Shown here one piece after another: positions 49,105 to 57,476 of a stretch of DNA of 64,000 nt. The stretch covers positions 1-64,000 of the forward strand of contig JASBRL010000096.1 in assembly GCA_030149475.1 (NCBI GenBank), read 5' to 3'. The notes under the pieces were generated by a model, which was not told the origin of the DNA, ran no database searches, and saw only the letters and a list, made by a program, of their open reading frames with translations. Within the stretch, counting starts at the first letter, position 1; the number at the start of each line of letters is the position of its first letter. Origin of the DNA: Marinobacter sp. GTDB taxonomy: Bacteria > Pseudomonadota > Gammaproteobacteria > Pseudomonadales > Oleiphilaceae. The position numbers and the translations under genes were made by a program.

Positions 49105-50019
49105 ATGCCCCTGATGGTGCAGGCTCTGTTGCCGGTTTTTGTTCTGATCATGCTCGGGCATATCTTCCGGCGTCTGAACTTCCCGGGGGGCGATTTCTGG
49201 CCGCTGGCGGAGCGCTTCACCTATTACGTGCTGTTTCCGGTCATGCTGGTGGTCAAACTGGGGCAGGCTAGATTACCCGCTTCTTCCTACGCGGATATGG
49301 CGATGCTGATCGGTTCGATGCTGCTGGCCATGACGCTTGTGCTGGCTGCCGTGCAATGGTTCTGGCGCTGGCCGGGCCCGGTCTACTCATCGGTATTTCA
49401 GGGTGCCATCCGGTTCAATTCTTACGTGGGCCTCGCGGCCGGCGGGATGTTGCTGGGGGACGAAGGCCTGTCGCTGGCGGCTATCGCTATTGCGATCATG
49501 GTGCCGCTGCTGAATCTGCTTTGTATTCTGATGTTCTCGCTGGTGGCGTCAGATGACCCGGTAACACTCCGGCCGGTTTTCAGGGCCATTGTGACCAATC
49601 CGTTGATTGTCGGTTCCGTTATCGGTGCCGTGTGGAGTTTTTTCGAGATTGGTTTCCACCCGCTGATTGGCAGCATCCTCAAGCCGCTCAGTAATCTTGC
49701 CTTGCCAATGGGGTTGATGACGGTGGGGGCCGGCCTGCACCTCAAAGCGCTGCGTGGCGCCTCCATGCCGTTTATCTTTTCATCTGTGCTCAAGCTGATG
49801 GCGTTTCCGGCCATGACGGCCGGGCTTGCGTTGCTGCTCGGCTTCGATGGACTGATGTTTCGGGTCGCTGTCCTGCTCGCAGCTCTGCCCACCGCGACGT
49901 CTGCCTACATTCTGGCCCGTCAGTTGGGGGGCGATGCGCCCCTGATGGCCGGGATCATCAGTGGCCAGACGCTGCTGGCCATGATCACGATGCCGCTGTT
50001 ACTGGGCCTGCTCTGGTAG
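49105..50019 (+). CDS. AEC-family transporter (auxin efflux carrier type)
   Basis: A 304-residue membrane protein with about ten hydrophobic segments and the two-repeat pattern of the AEC family. Conserved pieces include RLNFPGGDFWPLAERFTYYVLFP near 23, NSYVGLAAG near 107 and LPTATSAYILARQLGGD near 262. Bacterial members export or import small organic acids; the substrate cannot be read from the sequence. The stop codon lies inside the convergent znuA gene (21-bp overlap). Confidence 0.92.
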   Translation: MPLMVQALLPVFVLIMLGHIFRRLNFPGGDFWPLAERFTYYVLFPVMLVVKLGQARLPASSYADMAMLIGSMLLAMTLVLAAVQWFWRWPGPVYSSVFQGAIRFNSYVGLAAGGMLLGDEGLSLAAIAIAIMVPLLNLLCILMFSLVASDDPVTLRPVFRAIVTNPLIVGSVIGAVWSFFEIGFHPLIGSILKPLSNLALPMGLMTVGAGLHLKALRGASMPFIFSSVLKLMAFPAMTAGLALLLGFDGLMFRVAVLLAALPTATSAYILARQLGGDAPLMAGIISGQTLLAMITMPLLLGLLW

Positions 50020-50898
50020 GCAGGCCAGTACCGCATCTGCGAGTGACTGCTGAAAGGCCAGGTAGCCGTCGCGGGACCCGCTGATAGCGGTCGCCAGCGG
50101 GTCCCAGGTGCTGCGCTGAACGGCCAGGCCCTCGCTGATGGCGGCCCAGTGCTGGCGATTAAATTGCGGCTCGACCAGTACGCAAGGGTGGTCGGCCGAG
50201 CGCAAGCGAGTTTGAATGTCGGCCAGTTGACGGGCTCCCGGTGAGCGGTCGGGCGTCGGACTGAGAACACCCCGGATATCAAGGTCGTAAAACGCCGCGT
50301 AAAGCCGGAAGGCATCATGATAGGTGAACAGCGCCAGGCGCCTGGCGGGCTTCAGCTCGTTCCTCAGGCGGGTTTCCTGTTGCGTGAGCTTTGCCTCGAA
50401 GTCGGCCAGGTTCCGTTCAAGCTGGGGACGGTTGGCGCCGGGTAGGGTGATTAACACGTGATAGATACGTCGAACCATCGTGCGGGCCTGTTCCGGGTCC
50501 AGCCAGAGGTGTGGGTTGTGTTCATGGGAATCGGTATGTCCGGTGTCCGGTGTTGTGTCGGTAGAGGCGTCGTCTGGTTCCAGCGGGTGGCTGCGGGCTG
50601 CGAGCTCCACGCTTGCGAACATTGGTGCCAGAAAGGTTTCCATATCGGGTCCGATCCAGAATATGGCTGCGGCGTTTGCCAGGCGACGGCGATCTGACGG
50701 GCGCAACTGGTAGGTATGCGGGCTGGCGCCGGCGGGAACCAGTGACTGGATCTGCATATCGTCGGTTGCTATTGCTCGTACCAGTAATTCCACGGGTTTG
50801 ATCGAGGTCACCAGGGTCATTGCTTTGCTCGGACCGCTGAACAACAGCATCAGCAAGATCGGCAAAAAATATTGGTTACGCGGCCGGTAGGTCGGCAT
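49999..50898 (-). CDS. znuA: Zinc ABC transporter substrate-binding protein ZnuA
   Basis: Periplasmic zinc-binding protein of the TroA/ZnuA cluster. The 299-residue protein has a signal peptide (about 1-26) and zinc-ligand histidines in PAGASPHTYQLRPSD near 58 and NPHLWLDPEQA near 131, preceded by a short His/Asp-rich loop (GHTDSHEH). LFTYHDAFRLYAAFYDLDIRGV near 190 supplies another ligand. A Zur-type operator lies upstream. The permease and ATPase genes (znuBC) and zur, often adjacent, are absent from the window. Confidence 0.93.
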   Translation of the reverse strand: MPTYRPRNQYFLPILLMLLFSGPSKAMTLVTSIKPVELLVRAIATDDMQIQSLVPAGASPHTYQLRPSDRRRLANAAAIFWIGPDMETFLAPMFASVELAARSHPLEPDDASTDTTPDTGHTDSHEHNPHLWLDPEQARTMVRRIYHVLITLPGANRPQLERNLADFEAKLTQQETRLRNELKPARRLALFTYHDAFRLYAAFYDLDIRGVLSPTPDRSPGARQLADIQTRLRSADHPCVLVEPQFNRQHWAAISEGLAVQRSTWDPLATAISGSRDGYLAFQQSLADAVLACLPEQAQ

Positions 50899-50924
50899 CG
50901 GTGGGCGCTCCGGATAAATTTCGT

Positions 50925-50947
50925 GAAACGTTATAATATAACAGTTG
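50925..50947. promoter_or_regulatory. Zur-type operator upstream of znuA
   Basis: GAAACGTTATAATATAACAGTTG is an imperfect palindrome centred on TTATAATATAA and close to the GAAATGTTATANTATAACATTTC consensus of gammaproteobacterial Zur. It lies 27 bp upstream of the znuA start and would let zinc-loaded Zur repress znuA. Confidence 0.75.
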
Positions 50948-50998
50948 CGGCGTCAGGTGAAGTCGGCGGCGACTTATGTGAAATTGCCGTCAGGCCGT

Positions 50999-51004
50999 TA
51001 TAAT
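50999..51004 (+). promoter_or_regulatory. -10 element of gltX
   Basis: A perfect TATAAT 57 bp before the gltX ATG, with no convincing -35 at standard spacing. It is distinct from the znuA operator 52 bp away. Confidence 0.45.
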
Positions 51005-51060
51005 GCCTGCCTTAACACACACGAGCTGTTGGTCCGGCAGCCGTCAAACAGGAATCCGAC

Positions 51061-52545
51061 ATGACCGTACGTACCCGAATCGCACCGTCCCCCACGGGAG
51101 ATCCTCATGTGGGCACAGCGTATGTGGCGCTGTTCAACCTGTGTTTCGCGCGCCAGCACGGCGGCCAGTTCATTCTTCGGATTGAAGACACCGATCAGGC
51201 GCGCAGCACGGCGGAGTCCGAGCAGGATATTCTCCAGGCCCTGCGCTGGTTGGGACTGGAGTGGGATGAAGGGCCGGATGTTGGCGGCCCTTACGGTCCG
51301 TATCGACAATCAGAGCGGCGCAACGACTATCGTCAGTACGCTCTGGAACTGGTGGAGAAGGGGCACGCCTTTTACTGCTTTCGCACACCGGAAGAGCTGG
51401 ACGTTATCCGTGAAGAGCGCAAAGCGAGGGGCCTGAACCCCGGTATCAAAGGCGATCTGGAGTTGCCTGCGGCGGAGGTTGAGCGCCGTCTTGCGGCGGG
51501 CGAGCCTCACGTGATCCGGATGAAAGTACCGGAAGAAGGCGTTTGCCGGATCAACGACATGCTCCGTGGCGAGATCGAGATTGACTGGGGGCAGGTGGAT
51601 TGTCAGATTCTGCTTAAATCAGACGGCATGCCCACGTATCATCTGGCGAATGTGGTTGATGACCATTTGATGGCCATCACCCATGTGCTGCGCGGGGAAG
51701 AGTGGATTAATTCGGCGCCCAAGCACCAGTTACTGTACGAGTACTTCGGGTGGGATATGCCGGTGCTGTGCCATATGCCGCTGCTACGCAATCCGGACAA
51801 GAGCAAGTTGTCCAAACGCAAAAACCCGACCAGTATCAACTTCTATGAACGAATGGGCTTTCTGCCGGAAGCGGTGATCAACTACCTCGGTCGTATGGGG
51901 TGGTCGATGCCGGATGAGCGCGAGAAGTTTTCTGTCAGTGAGATGGTCGAACAGTTCGATATCCAGCGGGTCTCTCTGGGTGGGCCGATTTTTGATATCG
52001 AGAAACTGCGCTGGCTTAATGGTCTGTGGCTGAGGGAAGACCTGACCGAGACTCAGTTTGTCGCCCGCCTGAAAGACTGGTGGTTCAATGAGCAGGCTCT
52101 GAGTGCACTGGTGCCTCATGTACAGAGCCGGGCAGAGTTGTTCAGCGATGTCGCTCCCATGACCGCCTTCATGTTCTCTGGAATGTTGTCGCTGACCGTG
52201 GAACAGTTCGAGCACAGCAAGCTCGATGGGGACCAGGTTCGGCGGATTCTGCAATTTACGCTGTGGCGGCTCGAAGCCCAGCGACACTGGACCAAAGAAC
52301 GTATTTTTGCCGACGTCAAGGGCCTGGCCAAAGCCATGGGGCTTAAAATGGGTGAGTTCATGTTCCCGGTCTTCGTGGCGATTGCCGGTACGCCCAATTC
52401 CTGGTCGGTCATGGACTCCATGGCCCTGTTGGGGCCGGATATGACCCGTGCCCGCCTACGTCATGCATTGACGTTGCTGGGCGGCTTCTCCAAGAAAGAA
52501 AGCAAGCGGGTGGAGAAGGAATACGTGGCTCTGCAGAGTGATTGA
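51061..52545 (+). CDS. gltX: Glutamyl-tRNA synthetase
   Basis: Class I synthetase charging tRNA-Glu. The 494-residue protein has the HIGH-type motif [19 protein letters not shown] near 8-24, [14 protein letters not shown] near 60 and the KMSKS-equivalent KLSKR near 242. The anticodon-binding domain fills the C-terminal 170 residues. tRNA-Ala and its own substrate tRNA-Glu(UUC) lie 215 bp downstream on the same strand, an arrangement I recall from Pseudomonas. Confidence 0.98.
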   Translation: MTVRTRIAPSPTGDPHVGTAYVALFNLCFARQHGGQFILRIEDTDQARSTAESEQDILQALRWLGLEWDEGPDVGGPYGPYRQSERRNDYRQYALELVEKGHAFYCFRTPEELDVIREERKARGLNPGIKGDLELPAAEVERRLAAGEPHVIRMKVPEEGVCRINDMLRGEIEIDWGQVDCQILLKSDGMPTYHLANVVDDHLMAITHVLRGEEWINSAPKHQLLYEYFGWDMPVLCHMPLLRNPDKSKLSKRKNPTSINFYERMGFLPEAVINYLGRMGWSMPDEREKFSVSEMVEQFDIQRVSLGGPIFDIEKLRWLNGLWLREDLTETQFVARLKDWWFNEQALSALVPHVQSRAELFSDVAPMTAFMFSGMLSLTVEQFEHSKLDGDQVRRILQFTLWRLEAQRHWTKERIFADVKGLAKAMGLKMGEFMFPVFVAIAGTPNSWSVMDSMALLGPDMTRARLRHALTLLGGFSKKESKRVEKEYVALQSD

Positions 52546-52716
52546 CCTGCCGGTTGGCGACGCCGGTTCGCAGTGGCAGGGCGTTATGGAGCTTCGCATC
52601 GCCTGGTGGCGGTGGACAGTGTTGTAGTACCGGCAAACTTCGAACCGGAGGCTGACCGAATTCTGAGCAGTCCTCCGGGGCCTTCAGAATTTACGCAAAA
52701 AAGTGCTCCCCAAAGG

Positions 52717-52745
52717 TTGACGCGCCTGCGGTCGATCACTAATAT
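52717..52745 (+). promoter_or_regulatory. Promoter of the tRNA pair
   Basis: TTGACG (52717-52722), a 17-base spacer and TAATAT (52740-52745) form a strong vegetative promoter. It is followed by the GC-rich discriminator ACCGCTCCG, as usual for stringently controlled stable-RNA genes. Confidence 0.75.
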
Positions 52746-52759
52746 ACCGCTCCGTTGAT

Positions 52760-52835
52760 GGGGCCATAGCTCAGCTGGGAGAGCGCGACGCTGGCAGCGT
52801 CGAGGTCGACGGTTCGATCCCGTCTGGCTCCACCA
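52760..52835 (+). tRNA. tRNA-Ala (GGC)
   Basis: 76-base cloverleaf: acceptor GGGGCCA pairs with TGGCTCC (one G-T pair), D-arm TAGCTCAGCTGGGAGAGC, anticodon loop with GGC, and T-arm GTTCGATCC. The CCA end is encoded. Its anticodon stem GACGC/GCGTC is perfect. Confidence 0.97.
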
Positions 52836-52839
52836 TTCA

Positions 52840-52915
52840 GTCCCCTTCGTCTAGTGGCCTAGGACACCGCCCTTTCACGGCGGTAACAGGGGTTCGAACC
52901 CCCTAGGGGACGCCA
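52840..52915 (+). tRNA. tRNA-Glu (UUC)
   Basis: 76-base cloverleaf: acceptor GTCCCCT pairs with AGGGGAC, anticodon stem CCGCC/GGCGG around CTTTCAC with TTC, and T-arm GGGGTTCGAACCCC. CCA is encoded. It lies four bases after tRNA-Ala on the same transcript, close to the gene for its synthetase. Confidence 0.97.
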
Positions 52916-52955
52916 CTATTCTGATGGGCCCGGTAGATGCTGCCGGATCGATCAA

Positions 52956-52984
52956 CAAAAAAACCGCCTTCGGGCGGTTTTCTT
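52956..52984 (+). terminator. Intrinsic terminator after tRNA-Glu
   Basis: AAAACCGCC pairs with GGCGGTTTT around the stable TTCG tetraloop, followed by a short T-rich stretch. It lies 40 bp after tRNA-Glu. Confidence 0.9.
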
Positions 52985-53077
52985 GTATCTGGACCGACCG
53001 CTCATCCGGCCTGGTGCCCCTTACACAAGTGAGCGGCTGATCTCGCAATTCTCCCGAGCACCCTTTGACGGCGGTCG

Positions 53078-53929
53078 TCAGCGAATGGCCAGGGCGCCTT
53101 TGCCGACACCTTCGTAGGCTCTTACCTCGACCGTCTCGTCGGTCAGCTCGGCCTTGCACTGGTCTGCAATATGAGCGGCAATCAGTTCGATGGTCGTGTC
53201 TCCGGGCATCAGGTACACCCGATCGGCCGGCAGTGTCAGATGAAACTCGCCCTGATTGGCCTCGTAGGCAAAGGTCAGGTAGCCGGTCCCGTCGCTGTCC
53301 ACGTCCCGGCTTACGACATCTTCTTTCGAACCCACGTAAATGTCCGCCCAGCGTTGTGCCCAGGTCCGCTCCAGCTCTGGATCGCGACGGCCATTGCGGC
53401 GGATCCGGATCGGTGAACGGTGGCCATGAGCGATGCGCTGACAGTTGCCCAGGTGTTTTTTCAGACCGTGGACGTAATGGTAATAGGCACCGTCAATTTC
53501 TTCCTCACGCAGATGAATGCGAATATCCTGTATGTTGGATGGCAGAATGCGGCGCAGTTCAGTCTCCAGCAACCCGGCAACAGCCGAGGGTACAACCCTT
53601 GTTCCGGGGAGCATTAACACTGCTTCTGCCGGCCCGGAGTGGTGAATCTGCGTGCCGTTGGCCAGTGACCAGTCCAGGCTGTCGGGCGTTTCGGGGTTCT
53701 GCCCCAGGGACGGGGACCCGGACGGCACGACCAGGCGATGGTCGACGCGCTCGTCAATGACGCGCTTGATGGTGCGTTTGACGGCGCTGAAATCGAACAC
53801 CATGCCCTGTTCGTCCAGGTCGCCCGTCAGAACCACATCAACGATCCAGCTTTCACCCACCAGGCCACGGCTTGAATCGAGGTAAGCAAAATCAATAACG
53901 GTGAGGTTGTCGACGAAAAGGTGGTTCAT
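53078..53929 (-). CDS. Tandem PTPS / 6-carboxytetrahydropterin synthase-like protein
   Basis: A 283-residue protein of the 6-pyruvoyl-tetrahydropterin synthase/QueD superfamily, about twice the single-domain length. The first unit keeps GMVFDF (42-47) and DERVDHR (59-65) but lacks zinc histidines. The second carries zinc-type residues H154, C163, H168 and H170 (NCQRIAHGH) and the C-terminal PGDTTIELIAAHI pattern, yet lacks a GMVxDF element. The relatives act in queuosine or pterin synthesis; whether this one is catalytic is unknown. It is a single minus-strand gene between the tRNAs and a divergent mocA-like gene. Confidence 0.78.
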   Translation of the reverse strand: MNHLFVDNLTVIDFAYLDSSRGLVGESWIVDVVLTGDLDEQGMVFDFSAVKRTIKRVIDERVDHRLVVPSGSPSLGQNPETPDSLDWSLANGTQIHHSGPAEAVLMLPGTRVVPSAVAGLLETELRRILPSNIQDIRIHLREEEIDGAYYHYVHGLKKHLGNCQRIAHGHRSPIRIRRNGRRDPELERTWAQRWADIYVGSKEDVVSRDVDSDGTGYLTFAYEANQGEFHLTLPADRVYLMPGDTTIELIAAHIADQCKAELTDETVEVRAYEGVGKGALAIR

Positions 53930-54052
53930 CAGAGAAGTCCGCTACGGGGCATGGAAGACATGGCGATTGTAACAAACATCCATGGTGTCGTCTGTGGGAC
54001 AGGCCGATTCTGACCCGTGGAAATCGCAAGACAGCCGGCTGAGGAAGTGTGT

Positions 54053-54664
54053 ATGGAGCGTTCCACTGCTTTGAGGGGCAGATCTGGATTACCGGTGCTG
54101 GTGCTGGCTGCGGGTGCTTCTCGTCGCATGGGACGGGCAAAGACTCTGTTGCCGTGGGGCGAGGGCTGTCTGCTGGATCGAGCCCTGGCGCAGGCGCGGT
54201 GTCTGGGAGCGGATACCTGGGTTATTGGCGGTCGCTATTACCCGCTGATGCGGTATCGCTGCAGACAGCAGCCCCGGCGCTGGTTATTCAACCCGGAATG
54301 GCCTGAGGGGATAGCCTCATCTCTGCGTCTGGGGTTGCAGGCCATGCCGTCCTCTGTGGCCGGCGCATTTGTAGTCCTGGCGGATCAGCCGTTGATTGAT
54401 GAGGAGGCCCTGTCACGGTTACGGGAAGCGGCCAGAAACGCTCCAGCCATTGCGGCGGCAGCGGATTACGGTGGACGGCCCGGCGCACCCGCCTATCTGC
54501 CCCGTGCCATCTGGCCCGCCGTTATGGCTTTGCGGGGCGACAAAGGTGCTTCTGCTGCTCTGCATCAGGCCCGGGCCCGCCTGCTGATCATGCCCGGCGC
54601 CTCGGCAGATGTGGATACGCCGGCGGATTGGCGACGCTACCGTGACTCAACCAAACAGGCCTGA
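54053..54664 (+). CDS. MocA-like nucleotidyltransferase (NTP_transf_3)
   Basis: A 203-residue protein with the MobA/MocA nucleotide-binding N-terminus [22 protein letters not shown] and later [16 protein letters not shown] near 83, [14 protein letters not shown] near 107 and [15 protein letters not shown] near 142. These fit the molybdenum cofactor cytidylyltransferase type (MocA/CoxC-associated), which makes Mo-cytosine dinucleotide. No molybdoenzyme is in the window, so the role is inferred. The start is the ATG at 54053 with GAGGA seven bases upstream. It overlaps the convergent receiver gene by 18 bp. Confidence 0.83.
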   Translation: MERSTALRGRSGLPVLVLAAGASRRMGRAKTLLPWGEGCLLDRALAQARCLGADTWVIGGRYYPLMRYRCRQQPRRWLFNPEWPEGIASSLRLGLQAMPSSVAGAFVVLADQPLIDEEALSRLREAARNAPAIAAAADYGGRPGAPAYLPRAIWPAVMALRGDKGASAALHQARARLLIMPGASADVDTPADWRRYRDSTKQA

Positions 54665-55777
54665 CAGCCACGCAATACCGACGGCGAATACGCTCAGGCT
54701 GACGGCGAGCCCCAGGGTGTAGAAGCGCGAGGCAACCACCCGTTGCTGAGAAACGTAGAGGTCAATGGTGCGCTGGGCAATATCTTCGGCCGTTTCCCTC
54801 GAAATTTCGTGAGCTTGTTGGATCGCCTCAGATTGCAAGGTCTGCCAGAACTCGGTGTCGATGGTTTGTACGCTGGTGATATGGTCCTTCATTTCCGCCA
54901 TGTGATCACTGGAGAACCCGCCACCCATCCGGGCAAGCTCTTTTTTCAGCTCAGCCCACTCCCGAGCCAGATTCAGATTAATGTCGGCAAGAACATCATG
55001 TTTCAGTCCGGCGATCTGACTGTCCAGTGATTCCGTCATTGCGGCCAGTCGCTGCTCGAGGGCATCTCCCTGTTTCTTATTGGCATCGTCCAGTGCCCGT
55101 TTCAGGTGATCGTACTGTTCGTCGAACAGGCTGCTCAGCAGTTCATGCAGGCGATTGTTGATATGGGTCTTTACCGCTGAACGGGCGATCTGTTCAATCA
55201 GATCGCTGGTCAGTGGCACAACCTGAGGGCGGTCCGGAGGCGATGTCTGATGATCAGCGGGTGAATCGGACTCGGCCTTTGGTGACAATTCCAGCGACGC
55301 ATCGTCCGGCACGTCCAGTACATCCGGTACATCGCTCTCCGTTGCCTGCCCGTTGCCTGCCGTTTCCGTCAGGTCGAAGGTTTCCTGCAGGTTGCCATCG
55401 CGAACGTCCAGAACCAGTTGGTTGAGCACGAGGTTCAGGCCGTCATTCTGGGGAGGCTTGGTAAGGACGTTATAAACGCCGAAGTTGCGGGCCTCCTGGA
55501 TAAAGGCGGACGACTTTTTGGAGGTACACATAATGATGGGGATGGTGGCGGTCGCCGGATTGCTCTTGATGGCCCTGGTCGCCTCAACACCGTTCATCCC
55601 GGGCATCAGATGATCCATGAAAATGACGTCCGGACGGTCATGGTTGTTGAGAAAATCCAGGGCTTCTTCGGCAGAGCCCGCCATATTGACCTCCATTTCA
55701 CGACCCTCAAGCAGTTTGCTCAGGGCGAAGCGGGCGACTTTGGAGTCATCCACCAAAAGCGCGTTTTTAATAGTCAT
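54647..55777 (-). CDS. CheY-like receiver protein with coiled coil and C-terminal membrane anchor
   Basis: A 376-residue protein with an N-terminal receiver domain (1-125): DD at 10-11, phosphoacceptor D55 in [11 protein letters not shown], the S/T site in MCTSKKS and K in LTKPP. An acidic linker (135-190) is followed by a long helical, probably coiled-coil region (195-350). One hydrophobic segment near the C-terminal end ([21 protein letters not shown]) would anchor it as a tail-anchored protein. No output domain is recognised. A receiver tied to the membrane from its C-terminus is unusual. It lies 84 bp downstream of the MORN/PEGA gene on the same strand; no histidine kinase is nearby. Confidence 0.85.
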   Translation of the reverse strand: MTIKNALLVDDSKVARFALSKLLEGREMEVNMAGSAEEALDFLNNHDRPDVIFMDHLMPGMNGVEATRAIKSNPATATIPIIMCTSKKSSAFIQEARNFGVYNVLTKPPQNDGLNLVLNQLVLDVRDGNLQETFDLTETAGNGQATESDVPDVLDVPDDASLELSPKAESDSPADHQTSPPDRPQVVPLTSDLIEQIARSAVKTHINNRLHELLSSLFDEQYDHLKRALDDANKKQGDALEQRLAAMTESLDSQIAGLKHDVLADINLNLAREWAELKKELARMGGGFSSDHMAEMKDHITSVQTIDTEFWQTLQSEAIQQAHEISRETAEDIAQRTIDLYVSQQRVVASRFYTLGLAVSLSVFAVGIAWLSGLFG

Positions 55778-55861
55778 CTTTTACTACCTCAACCGGTTAC
55801 ACCATTCAAAGTAAAGCCCTGGGCGTCCTGACTTTGCCGGGGTATGTCCGGCCAGTCAGGT

Positions 55862-57214
55862 TTACCAGCCATCCAGCGGTGGGCACTGGGTCGCCCGATA
55901 ACTGTTTTCCCGGTAGCACACACCCGGTTCGCTGGTACGTGCGGAAAAGACTTCACCCTCCGGTGTCGTTAGTTTGACCTGTCCGTAGGGTTTGCCGTAA
56001 CGAAAGGTCGCTTCAATCGAACTGCCGTTGGGGTTGAGCAGCAGGCCTTTGCCATGGAACTTACCGTCAACATACTCGCCCTGGTATTTTTTTCCGCTGG
56101 CGAAGATTTCTGTGCCCGTGCCCTGGAATTCGCCGTTTGAAAACTCGCCCTGATATGAGCGGCCATCGGGATAGGTCAGCGAACCCTCTCCATGGAAGCG
56201 GTCATTGCGGAAACCGCCCACATAGAGCAGGCCATCGTGAGAGGTCAGTGAACCGTGACCGTTGAGTCGGTTGTCCTGCCAGTGGCCGCTGAGTATGTCG
56301 CCGTTGGCGCGGGTCAGAGTGCCCTGGCCGTTGAACTGATCATTGTTGAACTGACCGGTATAAACTGAACCATCCGGGCCCCGGTAGCGGCCTTCACCGT
56401 CACGTTTGCCCTTGCGCCAGTCACCCTGGTAACGACCCCCGTCCGGATACCATGCGGTTCCGCGGCCCTCAAACTCACCATCGACAAATGCACCCTTGTA
56501 GCGCAGGCCATCGCTGTCGGTATAGGTACCGTCGCCGGTGTTGACGCCGCCAACCCAGACACCGTCCTGATAGTCCACGGTGGTGATCGCTTCCAGTTCG
56601 CCGCGCAGGGTGAGGTTGTCACCGGCGGCGATCTTTACGGTTTCTGCCCAGGGTTTGAACCCGTTTTTGCGAATGACTACATCGTACTGGCCCGGTTCGA
56701 GTTCAAGGTCGAGACGGGTGGCGCCGCGGGGCTGATTGTTGATCAGCACCTGGTCGCCGATGACATTGGAGCGTAGCACCAGTTTGCCAGTGGCGGGCTG
56801 CGGCGGTGTTTCCGGTTGTTCCGCTGCCGGCGCCGCAGTCTCAGGTGTTTTGTCAGTTGCTTCGGCGATGTTAAACGTCGCCCGTTTCGATGCGCCTGCG
56901 GATGTCGCCGTTTGCTCGGCCGCTGTTTTCGCGTTGATCGCTGGCGAGGGGCCGGTGTCCACCGGTTCGCTGTCATCTTCTGCCGGCTCAGGCCTGGAGG
57001 AGGGCGCCGGGACCGTCGTTTCGTTTGATATCACCGGTTGGATCGATTGACCGGATACGGTGTCGGCCTGAGCCTTCTCGTCAGCAGAGGATGCTGTCGC
57101 CACAACGGAGTCCGGTGCCGAGTCTGCATCATCGCGGATGGAGGCAAAACCCGCGGTGATGAGCAGCATTATGGCCAGTGCGTTGATGAATAGCAGCGGT
57201 CTGAAATCGACCAT
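55862..57214 (-). CDS. Membrane-anchored PEGA and MORN-repeat protein
   Basis: A 450-residue protein with one N-terminal transmembrane segment (about 7-24). A low-complexity, probably disordered region rich in Ala, Glu and Thr follows (25-140), then a PEGA-type domain (about 143-212, GQYDVVIRKNGFKPWAETV). Seven regular MORN repeats with a 23-residue period (YxGxFxxGxFxGxGxxxxxDG) span about 235-395, plus a degenerate unit at each end. The C-terminus carries two cysteines. PEGA domains are usually extracytoplasmic, so the repeats are expected in the periplasm. I know no assigned function. AAGAGG precedes the ATG. Probably cotranscribed with the membrane-anchored receiver gene. Confidence 0.82.
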   Translation of the reverse strand: MVDFRPLLFINALAIMLLITAGFASIRDDADSAPDSVVATASSADEKAQADTVSGQSIQPVISNETTVPAPSSRPEPAEDDSEPVDTGPSPAINAKTAAEQTATSAGASKRATFNIAEATDKTPETAAPAAEQPETPPQPATGKLVLRSNVIGDQVLINNQPRGATRLDLELEPGQYDVVIRKNGFKPWAETVKIAAGDNLTLRGELEAITTVDYQDGVWVGGVNTGDGTYTDSDGLRYKGAFVDGEFEGRGTAWYPDGGRYQGDWRKGKRDGEGRYRGPDGSVYTGQFNNDQFNGQGTLTRANGDILSGHWQDNRLNGHGSLTSHDGLLYVGGFRNDRFHGEGSLTYPDGRSYQGEFSNGEFQGTGTEIFASGKKYQGEYVDGKFHGKGLLLNPNGSSIEATFRYGKPYGQVKLTTPEGEVFSARTSEPGVCYRENSYRATQCPPLDGW

Positions 57215-57476
57215 CGGAAAACCTCTTGTCCGTATACTCCGGCCTGCGTGTCGACGTTGGCTGCTGACCGTCGGCCCGGGCCGGGTGTCTCACACCAGAT
57301 CTCCGACACTGTTCCCGGAACAGGGGTCAGTTAACGGCGGTACCATGGTGTTGGTCTCGAGCACCAGGCGTAAATCGACTGTAGTGGGCTCACGACGCAG
57401 CCTTCATGAATCTTAGCGGTTCGGATGGTCATTATGTAACGGAACGTGTCCCGGGTTGGCCAGATTGCAGGTCCTA

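Noticed and set aside
50881-50947. Reading the TTATAATATAA palindrome as an ordinary -10 box only
   Set aside because: Its extended dyad symmetry and position before znuA fit a Zur operator better, though it may also overlap the promoter.
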